Positions 34,921 through 46,694 of a stretch of 64,000 bases of DNA are shown one piece after another. The position numbers and the translations under genes are program-made. Location of the stretch: positions 85,526,273 to 85,590,272 of the forward strand of contig NC_088201.1 of assembly GCF_037126465.1 (NCBI RefSeq). The letters run 5' to 3'. The stretch's first letter is position 1, and every line of letters starts with the position of its first letter. The DNA comes from Ornithodoros turicata (lineage: Eukaryota; Arthropoda; Arachnida; Ixodida; Argasidae). The notes below the pieces were generated by a model. That model saw only the letters and a program-made list of their open reading frames with translations, had not been told where the DNA came from and made no database searches.

Positions 34921-35262
34921 TTGCATGATGGATGCAGATATAACATTAGGAGAACAGTGGTCGACCTTGAAGGGCACACCCACTGGACATCTTGCAGTCC
35001 ATTGCAGCAGATGCCATTGTCAACCAGGCTTCGAGAGCGCCGAAATATGAGGAAGATTCAAGAAAACATGCTGGCAGCATATCTAATCGGACAATGCAGA
35101 CCGGAACATTGCGTCAGCGCCCCATCCCTGTATTTAGCAAAAGAAGATGTAGATTGTTTGAGAGTTGATAACCAGCTTCCTTTAGCTTCACATAGTGGAT
35201 GCGTATACGAAGAGGGGAGTCAAGTCCTGTAGATCACATAAACAAAATACAGAAGCCGACAC
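34921..35262 (+). pseudogene. Penelope-like element 2: GIY-YIG tail plus terminal sequence
   Basis: Two overlapping frames together give the cysteine/histidine linker and nuclease C-terminus typical of another Penelope family: GHLAVHCSRCHCQPGFESAE, then CVSAPSLYLAKEDVDCL, ending about 35230. The following bases to 35262 are the uninterrupted counterpart of the site split by the LTR element (13549/17534). A hairpin (AAATACAGAAGC...GCTTCTGTATTT) lies at about 35247-35278. Confidence 0.6.
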
Positions 35263-35819
35263 TGCTTCTGTATTTTGCTTCACATAGTGCTTAAATACAT
35301 GCTTTTTCGTCCTAATAAACTTAGTTGCGAGTCGGTCCCGTCGGTTCTTCTCCGTGTTTTCGTGCTAGATTGTGCGCTGCATTCGTGCAAAACACATTTC
35401 TTCGTCTGGGCCGCAATCGGCACAGTCAGACAACGAAATCGAGGAAGCAGATGACTCGTTATCTATGTTGCACGAAGAAGCTATCAAGCGCGTACCCGAA
35501 ACTGAGTAGACAGCAGACGATGGCCCGCGCGAGACTAGCTGTGACGTCACGCAGGGTACAGGAGGTCGGAGAGGGAGATTCAGGAGTTTCGGTTTCGATG
35601 TAAGCTTTTTTGACAACTAACCAGTCCCCTGTAGAGGGCGCGGCTCTCTGGTTGTGAATCGTGTGTTGGCAACATTGTGTAAAGATTACTGAAACACATG
35701 TTCGGATTAAACCGCTCTCTTTCTACGTCGTACGACGTAGAAATATACTTTGTAGAAAAACACTTAGAAATACACTTTGTCGTACACGACTGAGAGAGAG
35801 ACTCTTTCTACGGTACAGG
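35263..35819. other. unassigned sequence
   Basis: No gene recognised. It could include the gag end or leader of the following Ty3/gypsy fragment, but no motif supports that. Confidence 0.35.
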
Positions 35820-36409
35820 TGGACACAGACTGTGCATCGACCTCACCAAACTAAATCAAGTGACCATAAGAGAGTGGCATGACCTACCAACCGTCGACGA
35901 GGTTTTGGGTTTTCTGGAGGACGCAAAAGTGTTCTCCAAGTTGGATGCACGTTCAGGCTTTTATCAGGTAAAGCTCACAGAGGACACTCAGGAGTTGACG
36001 ACTTTTATCACACCTTTTGGACGGTATTGTGTTCGACGGATACCATTTGGGATTTCCTCAGCGCCAGAGTTTTTCAGGAAACAGATGACCAGAATACTTG
36101 AGGGTCTGGACGGCACTGTTTGCATGATGCACCGCATTCTGGTCTTTGATCGCACAGTTGAGAAGCACGACATTCCGCTGCAGCAAGTTCGAATGAGGTT
36201 CTCTCAAGCGAGTATCACCCTCAACAAAGGAAAGTGTCGTTTTCGTCAAAAAGAAGTTTCTTCCTTTGGAGTTCATGTGTGAGCAGAAGGCATCAGCCTA
36301 GACCCAAACAAACTCAAAGTTGTGAGGGATATGAGTCCACCGAGAGACGTAGCCGGGGTGAGACAGCTTCTTGGAATGATCAACCATCTTGGACGTTTTC
36401 TTCCACATC
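35820..36409 (+). pseudogene. Ty3/gypsy RT, third element, active site destroyed
   Basis: The frame reads LCIDLTKLNQVTIREWHDLP, FSKLDARSGFYQVKL, FITPFGRYCVRRIPFGISSA and then CMMHRILVF where the catalytic box should be MDDILVF, so both aspartates are lost. After a stop the connection region continues (SLDPNKLKVVRDMSPPRDVA). It is of a different clade from the two minus-strand elements. It is interrupted at 36410 by the foldback MITE and resumes at 37314. Confidence 0.9.
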
Positions 36410-37313
36410 CAGGGTGTCCCAGAAAACGTGTCATTGAATTTTAATAAAAAAACTACGAAACATAGAATCAAGCGGTCAACGGCATTTGTTCTTACTAGGT
36501 TTTTGCCACCTCCTAATGTGCATGTCTCGTAACCCAACTTTAATTATATAAATTTTTGCGAACTGAACTCGGAAATTTGCAAAGTAAATGTCAATTTTTT
36601 ACCGCACCAATGTGAAGAGCGTGCCGAATTTAGTCAAATTAATGGTAATTGACAGGAATATTGAGCAGCTATCGCATCGTAAAATATAGCCAAACATCAT
36701 GCTCTACGGAGCTCGCAGAGGATTGTGCGCGACGAATTTTTCGGCGAAAGCATTGGTAGTCCGACGAAAGGAGGTTGGAAACCCAGCTCACACCGACATG
36801 GGAGAAAGAGATAACACAGACATAGCTTATCGCGTCCTGCTTCGGCTGGGACCATACCTTCCCTCTCCCAATTTCAGGAACTGTCACTTTTTGGAATTCC
36901 TCACTTCACTTCAGGAATTGTCACTATCACACTGTGGGCTGGGTTTCCAACTCTCCTTTCCTCGGACTGAGAGCGATTGCGCTCAAAATGTCCTCGCGCG
37001 TTATACTCACGTGCCCCGAGAAGCATGATGTTCGGCTATTTTTCCTGATAGGATAGATCCTGAATATCACTGTCAATTATCATGTATCTGATTAAATTCG
37101 GCACGCTCTTCATGTTGGTTTGGTAAGAAAGTGACCTTTACTTGGCAAATTTCCGAGTTCACTTCGAAACTATTTACGTAATTAAACTTTGGTTACATGA
37201 CATGCACATCAGGAGGTGGCAAAAACCTAGTAAGAACAAATGCCGTTGACCGCGTGATTCTAGGTGGCGTAGTTTAAAACAGAATTCAATGACACGTTTT
37301 CTGCGACACCCTG
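36410..37313. mobile_element. foldback MITE, CAGGGTGTCCCAG family, copy 2
   Basis: It has long inverted arms identical in layout to copies 2452-3644 and 53546-54406. It begins CAGGGTGTCCCAGAAAACG and ends CGACACCCTG. It splits the third Ty3/gypsy pol. The left flank is TC and the right TA, so one TA is mutated. The left junction is identical to the copy at 2452. Confidence 0.85.
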
Positions 37314-38752
37314 TATATCAGAGGTGACAGCGCCCGTCTTCGTCGGAAAAATGCTGTTTGGAACACGAGCAAGAGCATTTACAAAGCTGAAGGATTTCCT
37401 TGCTTTTGTATGGCCAGGTATCAGATACATGCCCAAGATGCATGGCCAGGTATCATCCAGCATGCCCAACACTCCTTTCAGCAGATGCAAGTTCTTTTGG
37501 ACTTGGAGCCGTCCTCATGTAGACACAGCCCTCAGGCGAAAGACATCCGGTTGCTTTCGCATCAATGTCCATGACGGAAACAGAACAACGGTACCGTCAA
37601 ACAGAAAAGGAGGCATTGATGAATATCTCAGGGGTTTGTTTTTTCGACGTCGAGACTGATCATCTGGCGCTAGTTTCGCTGTCCGGAAAGATGTACTTAG
37701 ATAAAGTGCCGCCTCGTATTCAACGGCTAAGACTGAAAGTAATGAGGTACCAATTCAACATGATGCATGTTTCTGGAAAGCTCATTGCAACAGCAGATAC
37801 ATTGTCCCGGGTCCCCATAGAAGTTCTGGACACACGCAGTACCTTGGATTAAGTTGAGGTGTTCGATACAGAGGCTTTTCAGATCCCTTCGGAAGAGGCA
37901 TCACTACAACTGCAGGAAATTGAGCAGGCTCAAATGATCGATGGACGGTGCCAGGCTTTGAGGTCTTTTTCTCGAAAAGGGTTTCTCCGAAAACCCATTT
38001 ACTCTTCATCGTACAAAGTATACTTCGTTTATGGGCAACATTTCTATCTGCAAGGGGCTACTAGTCAAATGTCTTCGCACCATATAGTTTCAGCAGCCAT
38101 TCGTACGAAAAGCTTAGGGCTGATCCACGAGGGTCATCAAGGCCTGAACAGGTGTAAGACCAGAGCTCGGGAATCGGTGTGGTGGCCTGGAATCAATGAC
38201 GATCTCAGCGCTCTTGTATCCAGGCGCGAAAAGTGTGTTTCATACCGTACAAATCTATCTGAGCTGTGCAGCAGCCCACTTCCAAGTTTCCCTTGGGAAG
38301 TTTTGGACACAGACTTCTTGCACTTCAATGGGCAAACATTTCTTCTTGTGGTAGATTACTACTCTAGGTATCCGGAGGTCATAAGACTTCGAAGTACAAC
38401 AGCTCAGAATGTTATCCCGACCTTCAACAGCGTCTTCGCACGACATGGTATCCCAAAAATTCTGCGATCGGACAATGGGCCTCCATTTCAGTGCCAACCT
38501 TTTTCGGAAGGCGGAAGACCTTTATTTGACACTCCTGGATTACAGGGACACTCCAGGTGTTACTGGGTTCAGTCCAGCTCAGTTATTAATGAGTTGAAGA
38601 CTCAGGACAAGGTTGCCCAGCGAAAAAGCAAAAACGGAAGCCCTCATGTGTGTCACGTCAGGAGGTCATCTTTAAAGACAGGGGGTACAGGAAACGACAG
38701 ACAACGGACAACAACTGTCGGCATCGTGCGAGAAATCTCCCACAACTCCTAG
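37314..38752 (+). pseudogene. Ty3/gypsy RNase H and integrase, third element
   Basis: After the MITE, pol resumes in shifted frames. The RNase H part includes TETEQRYRQTEKEALMNISG and the end FNMMHVSGKLIATADTLSRV (37565-37852). The integrase part (37859-38752) has HEGHQGLNRCKTRARESVWW of the zinc-binding region, with its second Cys lost (REKCVSYRTN). It continues with WEVLDTDFLHFNGQTFLLVV and ILRSDNGPPF, the first two catalytic acidic positions. A deletion after SDNGPPF removes the region of the third. The element is dead. Confidence 0.9.
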
Positions 38753-38869
38753 GGGGGCGACCGTGTGTGGGCCCAACCAGAGACAGTGACCGCCACCGTT
38801 CTCAGCCCTGCTCAGCGGCCTAGCTGTTTTGTTGTGGATACAAGTGGTGGGACTATTTTACAGAGGAAG
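38753..38869 (+). other. junction segment, possible purine tract and LTR start
   Basis: TAGGGGGGCGACCG at about 38751-38764, followed by TGTGTGGGCCC, looks like a polypurine tract next to a TG-starting LTR, but only about 100 bp follow before the next fragment. The assignment is weak. Confidence 0.3.
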
Positions 38870-40300
38870 ATGCCCTGTCGCGCATTCCCTTTAAGAATTC
38901 AGAAACAGAGCACTCAGAGATTTGCTACTTTCCACCAATGAATAAATTGCCATTAGCCGCGAAATATGTTGCTCTTGCTACCGGGAAGGGTCCGGTGTTA
39001 CGTGTTGTGCTTGAACTTTGTTGGAAAGGATGGCCTACTAGTGTTAGAGACGATTTGAAACCCTATTTCCAAAAGACATATTAACTGTCTGTGGTCGGTA
39101 ATTGTGCTTTTTTTTAATAATCGGGTTGTAATTCCAAGACCCTTGCGTAAGACTGTGTCCTGGAATAAACAAGATGAAAGCGTTGTCACGCGGTATTGTT
39201 TAGTGGCCTAAAATTGACAGTGTTCTCGAGCATGAGGTGAAAATGTGTCACAGTTGTCAAAGTGCACAGAGTTTTTTGCCACCAACCCCACTTCAGCCAT
39301 GGGCATGGTGCACATAAAAATGGGAGCTCATACACATTGATTTTGCGGGAAAAGACGGGAAAAATATTTCTGGTTGTCATTGATACTCATTCTCGTTGGC
39401 TTGAGGTGAAGCTGGTGGCAAATACTACTGCTGAAAAGACTGTTAGTATGTTGCCCACCTTGTTTGCTGCTTATGGGTTACCTCATGCAGTGGTCAGTGA
39501 TAATGGACCTCAGTTTAGGTCCATTAGTTTGAGTGAATTTTTGCGAAACAATGTGGTAAAACATATGTGTATTCCCCCTATCGTCCTCAATCTAATGGCG
39601 CTGGGGAATCTGCTGTTCAGTCCATTAAGAAGTCGTTGCTAAAGCAGGTGTTAGACGACAAGGAGTGCGATAGAAATCGGTTTTTGCAGCACCGCATTGA
39701 TGATTCTTGATTTGCTAATCGCACAACACCCCACACGTACACGGGACTAACTCCGAGTGGGTTGTTTCTGGGGCGACATCTTCGAACACGGTTGTCGTTG
39801 CGCCTGATCTTGAGTCCGTTCAGATCGAGAAAACTGCACGTGTTAAAGCTAAAGCAGATGTGCGTCGCCGCAGCCAGCAAGTTTATTTGGTAGGTGGTAA
39901 GGTGTTTGTGAGATCAGACCGCAAGTTAAGTGGATGCTATAGGTGTTATCACAAAAGTGAAATCAGTTGTTACGTTTTTGGTAATGGTTCAAGGTAGAAC
40001 ACGTTTCGTTCAGTGACCATTTGAGAAAATGTGAGAGTACCACAGAACAGCATGTTCCCCAAGCGTCACAGAAACAATCAGCTCAAACTCGGGTTCCGAA
40101 ACATGTTCCTTTCAATGGTGACGAGCTTAATGAGCCAGAAAGCACTGGTCCGCCTCACGTTGAAGGAGAAAATGTTACTGTTCCTACGTTAAGGGGCGCA
40201 GTCAACGAGTTCGTCGTAAGCCCAACAGGTACGGGTACCACACAGTTTCAATTGCACCTATGCATGTGCTTTGTTGTAGTATATCTATCATACTATGTAC
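38870..40300 (+). pseudogene. Ty3/gypsy pol fragment, fourth element (RNase H end to integrase)
   Basis: It begins DALSRIPF, the RNase H end. PVLRVVLELCWKGWP and LKPYFQKTYELSV-like sequence follow with stops, then a deletion of the zinc-binding part. The integrase core reads GKIFLVVIDTHSRWLEVKLV, HAVVSDNGPQF and, after a shift, YRPQSNGAGESAVQ-like sequence with the third acidic residue at about 39590-39620. The tail continues in broken frames to about 40300. It is a different family from the third element, joined end to end with it. Confidence 0.85.
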
Positions 40301-41035
40301 AATTGTAAGGAAGAAGAAAATGTCATTTGTAATCATATCTTGAAATGTCTCCGATACGCGGATTCGTTAGTGGACAAGTCCGCTACACGTGTATGTACCC
40401 ACTCTCCCTCTATGAATGTAAAAGCGCGATTCTTTCTTCGCTTTGGAACTTGCAATAAAACTTGCAGTCTGGACGCAACACGGTCCATATATTGTGAAAC
40501 AAACGCACCTCTCACTGGTTCTGCGATACGCAAGAAGAAGCACTTCCACGACGAGAGAGACGATACAGAGCCTCCCTTAACGACAGAAGAAAAAAGAATG
40601 ATTCCCCGAACGAGTTCCGATCACTGGGCGCACAAAGGGGTTCCAACAACACCACTTCTGCGTGGCTCATAGGATGGGAGGACAGACTTACGTTCATCGA
40701 TTGCAGCTGATCTTTCCCACGAAAGAAGAAATGATCCAACGTGTCTCACGTCGTCTCTCTTTCTTTTGCTTCTCCGAGCCAATAGTGGCTGAGATTGAAG
40801 GATAGGTTCCCGAAAGCGTTTCCACCCACATCGTAAGTCTCCTCTCATAGAACGCATTTGTTATGGGAGTGGTGTGGGGGTGAGGAGGCAGCGCTGCGGG
40901 GCCACATCTCTTTCGTTACGAGAGCAGAAGGATTGTTCCGCAGTGTTTATGCGCAACTGTGTGTTCCTGAATGCGGTAGTAGCATGCCGTTTTTTTTATC
41001 CCTAACTGCGCTGGTTCTGTTCTTTTAATCCTGGC
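40301..41035. other. unassigned sequence
   Basis: No gene or repeat recognised. Confidence 0.4.
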
Positions 41036-41145
41036 TCTCCTGTTCCCCACTCCTTCGTGCTGTCCTCTCTCCATCTGTCCACATCTGTACGCCGCTCATA
41101 GCCACAGTTGCTTCGCGGCGCTAACACAGAATCACAAATCACACA
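41036..41145 (+). repeat. SINE 3' end fragment
   Basis: ATCTGTACGCCGCTCATAGC followed by CACAGTTGCTTCGCGGCGCT matches the 3' portion of the SINEs at 7036-7215 and 42653-42977. The head is missing. Confidence 0.7.
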
Positions 41146-41859
41146 CTAATCCTGGCTCCCCTATTTTCAAGCACACATCGAATCAAATAATTCAAAAGCG
41201 ATATCAAGTCACCAACTGTTTCCTGTTGTATCGCAGTTCACTACGTTGCCATCCTTCAAGAACAAAATAATACCTATATCCACCAGCGCTAAAGCCTGTG
41301 AAGCCAAAACCTTTATGACAAATGTCGTATTTTCGAGTCGACCTCTGCACGTCATCTTCCGTCGATGCAAGGGCGACATGCAATGGCAATTCGTTCGCGT
41401 GGCCTTCGTGAATTCGTGTTTCAGCAAGTTAAGCGTCTCGCCCGAATTTTGACCGCTAATTATTGATTCACAGCATATTCCGAATTGCGTAGGAGAGCAG
41501 ATCTTGTCTCGTACATGTACCGGGCAGCGCTGTTCCGTTACTTAGTTTCGGCACCGGGTACATCAGTTCGACTACCTCACGAAGCAGCAGTGACTGGGCG
41601 CAGGTAAAGCGAAGTTGTGACCACGGGGCGATGTAGGGCCTGTGGACATGGGCGCCACCAGGATTATTCCGAGGGGGGCACGGCAGAATGTTTGGGGGGT
41701 GGCAGAAAGGCTCTGAGACAGAAATCTTGTGGTGGACCTGTTATCGATACCCTCCATCAAGGCATTGATTTCTTTACGCACGGGCAGTAGTGGTCCAGTG
41801 TGACGTTCTGAATTGAAGATCACCATACCTTATGAACACCACTAGAAATAAATTAGCAT
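41146..41859. other. unassigned sequence
   Basis: No gene recognised. Confidence 0.4.
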
Positions 41860-41960
41860 TTATTTATCTTTTTGCAGGTACTACAAATCGCAATATACAG
41901 ACGGGGGTCCCTAGCAAGCTAGTATGGGACCCCGTGTTAGTTACAACGTGAATTAACAGC

Positions 41961-42184
41961 TTTGCTCTAACGTGTCCAAAAATGATATTTAAAGCGAGCG
42001 ATAAAAGAAAAGCAAGTGGTACTTTTCTGCTACTTGAGTAAGAAGCAGGTGCTGCTTCACTACAGCTGATCTTTTGATCAGTTCACTAGTAGCACCTGTT
42101 TCTTAGTCAAGTAGCTGAAAAGTAGCGCTCGTTTCTCTTTTATCGCTCGCTTTAAATAAAATTTCGGGACACGTTAGAGCAAAC
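41961..42184. mobile_element. 224-bp hairpin MITE
   Basis: The ends TTTGCTCTAACGTGTCC / GGACACGTTAGAGCAAA are perfect 17-bp inverted repeats. The arms continue to pair (AAAGCGAGCGATAAAAGA with its complement) to a small central loop at about 42065-42085. It is inserted in the LINE 3' UTR. A target duplication was not resolved. Confidence 0.8.
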
Positions 42185-42640
42185 ACACTGTACATTGATA
42201 TAAAATGTTATACAGAAAATGCAATAAACTTAGTTAAGTATAATATACGAAACAATAGACTGTGGCAGTTCAGAGGGTACAAGAATTGCGTCAACATAAC
42301 ATACATCAATAATTTAGTGGTGTGGGATAACAAAAAGACAAAGAAAGAAATTGAAAGAAAAAACATGTCGTCGAGAAGTATATTCATAGATGCAGAGTAA
42401 TCTATTGGTGTTGTTGCATGAAGAGCATATGTGGTAAACAAATGTGTTAGGATGAAGCAGATGTTAATGTACAGGGGAAATATCTGTTACTGTTACTGGT
42501 GGACTTTGTATAAGAGGTGGTCTTTCAACTCCCATCTGAACGTACTAACCAACCGAATATCAGGCAGTAGTGAGTTCCAAAGACGGGAAGTGTTGTAGGC
42601 AAAGGAGAAGCATCCATAATTGGTACGTATAGGGGGAACC

Positions 42641-42989
42641 TGTAACGATTGATTTTTTTTTATTGCGTGTTAGCGCCGCGAAGCAACTGTGGCTATGAGC
42701 GGCGTACAGATGTGGACAGATGGAGAGAGGACAGTAGGAAGGAGTGGGGGACTAGTATGCTAGTGGAGGACTAGTGGGGGGATTAGTATGCGTCCTGGGC
42801 CGACTTCAGGGGGAACTGTGCCGACATTCGTCTGGAAAGTCATCGGAAAACCCAGGGAAAACCTCAGACAGCACAGCCGGCGGTAGGATTAGAACCCACC
42901 ACCTCCCAGTCTTCAGCACGACCTTGGTTACCACCAACGAGCGGACGCCTTAGCCCACTCGGCCATGCCGCTCGTGTTGTAACGATTGA
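42641..42989 (-). repeat. full-length tRNA-derived SINE with 12-bp target duplication
   Basis: The SINE body is 42653-42977. The head at 42975 reads CGAGCGGCATGGCCGAGTGG, an A-box-like Leu/Ser-tRNA start, then a decayed B box. The shared body follows, and the 3' end is ATAGCCACAGTTGCTTCGCG with a short A/T tail. TGTAACGATTGA repeats at 42641-42652 and 42978-42989 bound it. It is inserted in the LINE fragment. Confidence 0.88.
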
Positions 42990-43474
42990 GTTGATGTGCT
43001 TCTTGTATGTACAATTGGTTGCAGAGATGTAAGTGTTATGGAGTCTACTGCAACTAGGTTGTTTATAATTTTGTATGCTAATTGAAGTGATCTCAACGCA
43101 ATATATTTCCCTATGGTTAATATTTGCAGTGTATCATGGGCGAAAGCTATGGGGTGAAGTCTATTAAGAAACAGTATGATTCGCAAAGCATTATCTAGGA
43201 TGGATCGACGATTATGCGTCATACTGCGCGGACAGAATAATTTATTCACTAACGAATTTGTTTTTCTTTGTAACTTTAATATTTCGTATAACCACGAAAA
43301 CTTATCATCAGCTGAAGATGTCCAGGCTTCCAGTTTCGTAGGCACGCAGGAGTTGGCAAGCATAGCTGCAGCACGCAGTGTGATGACCGCTCCCGGTAGG
43401 AGCGACAGCACACGAGATAGTTTGAGGTAGTTTGTGGAATGAACGAGGCCAACACCAGTAAATATTGGGTACAC

Positions 43475-45096
43475 AACTTAATCTAACGCAAGAGATCTGT
43501 GCACCGGCTGCCGGCTCACCATAATTGGACGTTGTCCTTGGGGCACAATCTGTGACGGCACAGTGCTGATGGAGACTCTCGAGCTGGCTCTTGAGAGGTT
43601 GCACAGTCAGAAGTCCGTGTCGGGCCTTGCGACACCAGTCCGAGCGATGCCGATCCTTGCCCGTCCGAGCGATGACTTGTTGCTCCCGGCGGTTCTATGA
43701 CGAGTCGTGGTCGTCAGCCCTCACTTCTCTTTCTCCCCTGGTTATGGAGCTGCTCCCCTTTTATGGAGTCTCCGGCCGCCATTCCCACTCCCATCCCTTG
43801 CTTAGGGAAAAGCCGGCAAAGTAATGAAACGGCGTCCTGGAATCGGCGGTTTCGTGTGAACTGGTGATCGCCTTCCCTCTTCCCATCTGTCGCTTTAGTT
43901 TACGTACCCTGCTAGCCTCCGCAGGCCACGGCTATTCCCTGCTTTGGGAGGAGTCGGGAAAACAGGGAAATTGCTAAAAAGAGAGCTGTCTCCCCACTAT
44001 ATCATCGTGGTAGCCGTTGGTTCGTCAACAGTTGACTTAGTTCTGGGTGGGGGCGTTCAAACAATGTCGTGCTGTCCATTCTTTCAAGCGACCGCCGTCA
44101 GGGGTGCTCACACCTACACACAAAGATGATCGTAGAAGTATACGTCTGGCCTGATTGGTGCGCACATCTGGAGAGCCCATTTAGTGATTCTAGGAACCCC
44201 GCATCCTAGGAACATCACAGCAGTATACCTGAGAAATGGTCGCATTTCGTTTGATGTCAAATGTACTATGCATGCGGTTCGACACTTTACTGAACCATAT
44301 TTTCTTCAAAACGTAACCGGTTATCCGAAATGCAACGCAAAAATATAATGTAGCACTAAAACCGAAACCATGTGATGCTGCACTGCTAAGTTTTTAGAGA
44401 AGCCTTCTAGAGGCGGTGTCATTCATATTGAAAAGCATCTACGAGTAACGTTTATCAATGCGAAGGGTACCTAGAAAGAGATAGCACTTACCTGCGATGA
44501 ATCCCTCCAAAAATGTCGGAATTCTTCGAAAGTTTCGGTGGAACGGCAGGACACATTGTTACAACGACGACGACGGTGTCTCCGAGTATGCAAACAAGAC
44601 CGGTTGATCGAGCCGGGTCACGAGTCGGGTCGCGTGATTGCTACAGTCGGCGCCTAGCAGTCGCGGAATAGGAATCTGTTGCCGCGCCCTGGTCATGTGA
44701 CTACTTACTGGGAAGCATGGAGCGCAGAAAAATAAGGAAAGAGTGTGACGTCATTCCACGCGATTCCGGATGTTTGAGTGAGGATAATCAACTGGGACAA
44801 ACAAAAAAAACAATTCACTTCTCTCAGCTCCCCGCAGCACGGCTTCACTAACGCTCGTTAACTTCGAATCAAGAGCAAGGGTTTCTAAAACTTGAAGGTC
44901 ACACTCAATTCTTTTTCACAAAGGTAAATTGGTGACATAATGAATGTGACAATAACTCAGTGACAATAACTCCCTTTAGTGAAGCAAAGTTTAGCGTTAA
45001 ATTCAAGTAATAGGACCGTTGATCTCGATTCAAATGTCAAACCGGGCTGATCGTGTAGCTTAATTGTAGCTTCATTGAACCGTAATTGTTTCTCCT
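43475..45096. other. unassigned sequence
   Basis: No gene recognised in this 1.6-kb stretch. Pyrimidine-rich segments at about 43700-43810 look like an untranslated or LTR-like region but have no partner here. Confidence 0.4.
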
Positions 45097-45100
45097 TTAA

Positions 45101-46211
45101 AGGAGCAGTCTAAGACCGAGAAAAAAAAATTAGTTTTTGATCGTGATGGAATGTCCGATCACTAAATAAAGTTTTCACGCAAGAAATATAAGCGTAGCAG
45201 AAAAATATCGCGCGCAGCAGTCGATTGATTCTCACGAGTGCGGAGAGCTCTCTCCTACTCTTGTGGAAGACACGTGAGAAATGACGGGCACCTCCGTCAC
45301 GACGTGACGTTCTACGTTGCGTCCACTCCTAGGGCTCGCAGGTGACCTCGGCTGCGATCTGACACCAGCAACTGTCAAGGTGACGGCGGGCGCCTTCCGC
45401 GCGCGTTGTTCTGCCAAGAGGCGCATGCGCATCAGAAACGCTTCTGTTTTTTTTTCTTTTTTTACAGAACATGGCGTTGGGACATTGGTCGTCTGATCAG
45501 TCTGCCGCCAGTGAACTTTCTTTGATTCTTTTCGGTTGCACGGCAAAGACACCCAGTGCAACAAAATCGGGAACTCGCGTGTGGATTGAGGTCAGCACTC
45601 CTCCAAAAGGGAATGGGGACGTTCAGGTGCAGTGCGAGTAGAAGTTGCGATCGTTGAACTAGTTCAATAAGTTGCAAACAGAAAGAACGCACTTTGTTTG
45701 TCTTGTTTTCCAGGAACGAATACGAGGTGAGCCACGTTATATTGCATCGCTTCGCGAACAGCACGAACCGCCACCCTGCGTATCGCCTCATGTGAGACGC
45801 TGGCACTTTTCGTTAGTTGGAGACGTATATAATAAACAAAAACAATGACTATAGGACACACAATTGCGTTACCATTACGAGCGTAATGTTTTATTGTTCG
45901 TTTTCACCTCTGTTTTATGCCTCAAACAAACAGAACATACTGAACCGCTGTCAACAAGGAGCATGCCGTGCCCGAAGCAGACGAATTTTCCGTAGCGAAT
46001 GAGAGCACTTTTAACGTTTGACGTCACAGTCTATGGGGAGTGGCTTGTGGCTCGAGCGCGCGAGCCTCCCGCCACGGGAGCGATTTTATAAATCGAATTG
46101 CGTTGTAACTAAACATTGTTCAGCCAAGATATTTTACGAGAATGATTTTTACACACTGCTCGACAAATTAAAAACGGTTTTCAGCCATTCAAATTTCCTT
46201 TCCATGCTCCT
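45101..46211. mobile_element. 1.1-kb TTAA-type nonautonomous element abutting the Kolobok-like transposon
   Basis: It starts AGGAGCAGTC after TTAA (45097-45100) and ends ATGCTCCT before TTAA (46212-46215). The terminal inverted repeat is short (AGGAGCA). The AGG...CCT ends and TTAA duplications match the Kolobok pattern. No transposase is seen. Its right TTAA is also the left TTAA of the 10.2-kb transposon. Confidence 0.7.
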
Positions 46212-46215
46212 TTAA

Positions 46216-46231
46216 AGGGATGGTCTCGTAC
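46216..46231 (+). repeat. left terminal inverted repeat of the Kolobok-like transposon
   Basis: AGGGATGGTCTCGTAC, directly after TTAA. Beyond position 16 the two ends share only scattered bases (CC, GG). Confidence 0.92.
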
Positions 46232-46694
46232 CCCCTGGCCCTCTCATAAAGTGCACCATTCGATTGCCCTTTGTTGGAAATGGAATAGTGCGAATTTACC
46301 CGACAAAGCACGTCACGGTTATTAAATAAACGAATTAAATCGATAAGGATTGCACAGCATACCGCGATTTGTGTTGGCAACAACAACAACCGGTACGTCG
46401 GCGTGCGGGCACTACGAGAAACTCCGTGATTGGATGTAGAAATCATCTGCTTTCGCGCGCGCTAGCAGACGACTTTGAGAAGTGTCTGGAGACCGTGGAA
46501 CCCTCGTACATTCTCTTTCAGTTGCCAAGAGAAAGACGCACATTGTAAGAAGCGGCCTACTTGCTGGTTTAGAGAAACGGTGTCAATCCACCTTTGCGTC
46601 ACTATAATAAAATAAAATCACTTGGCGCCTTGAGCTTGCCTAGTACACTATCGTTCTGTGTTTCGTGAATTTCTCATCGTTACACCTACGGAAC

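Larger units (their letters stand above)
41860..43474 (-). pseudogene. non-LTR retrotransposon 3' end (RT C-terminus and 3' UTR)
   Basis: The minus strand (43474-42990) reads a C-terminal RT-associated region with NALRIILFLNRLHPIAFAHD and YIALRSLQLAYKIINNLVAV. Homology resumes beyond a SINE with a SRLWNSLLPDIRLVSTFRWE-type ending (about 42610-42480), common at the end of LINE ORF2. The UTR contains a hairpin GGGTCCC...GGGACCC (41905-41935) and ends in AAATAAATGCTAATT-type sequence. Frames are broken, so it is dead. The clade (CR1/L2/Jockey group) is inference. Confidence 0.7.

Noticed and set aside
42950..42977. tRNA-Leu/Ser-like sequence on the minus strand
   Set aside because: It is the head of a SINE that continues into the SINE body and is bounded by target duplications, so it is not an independent tRNA gene.
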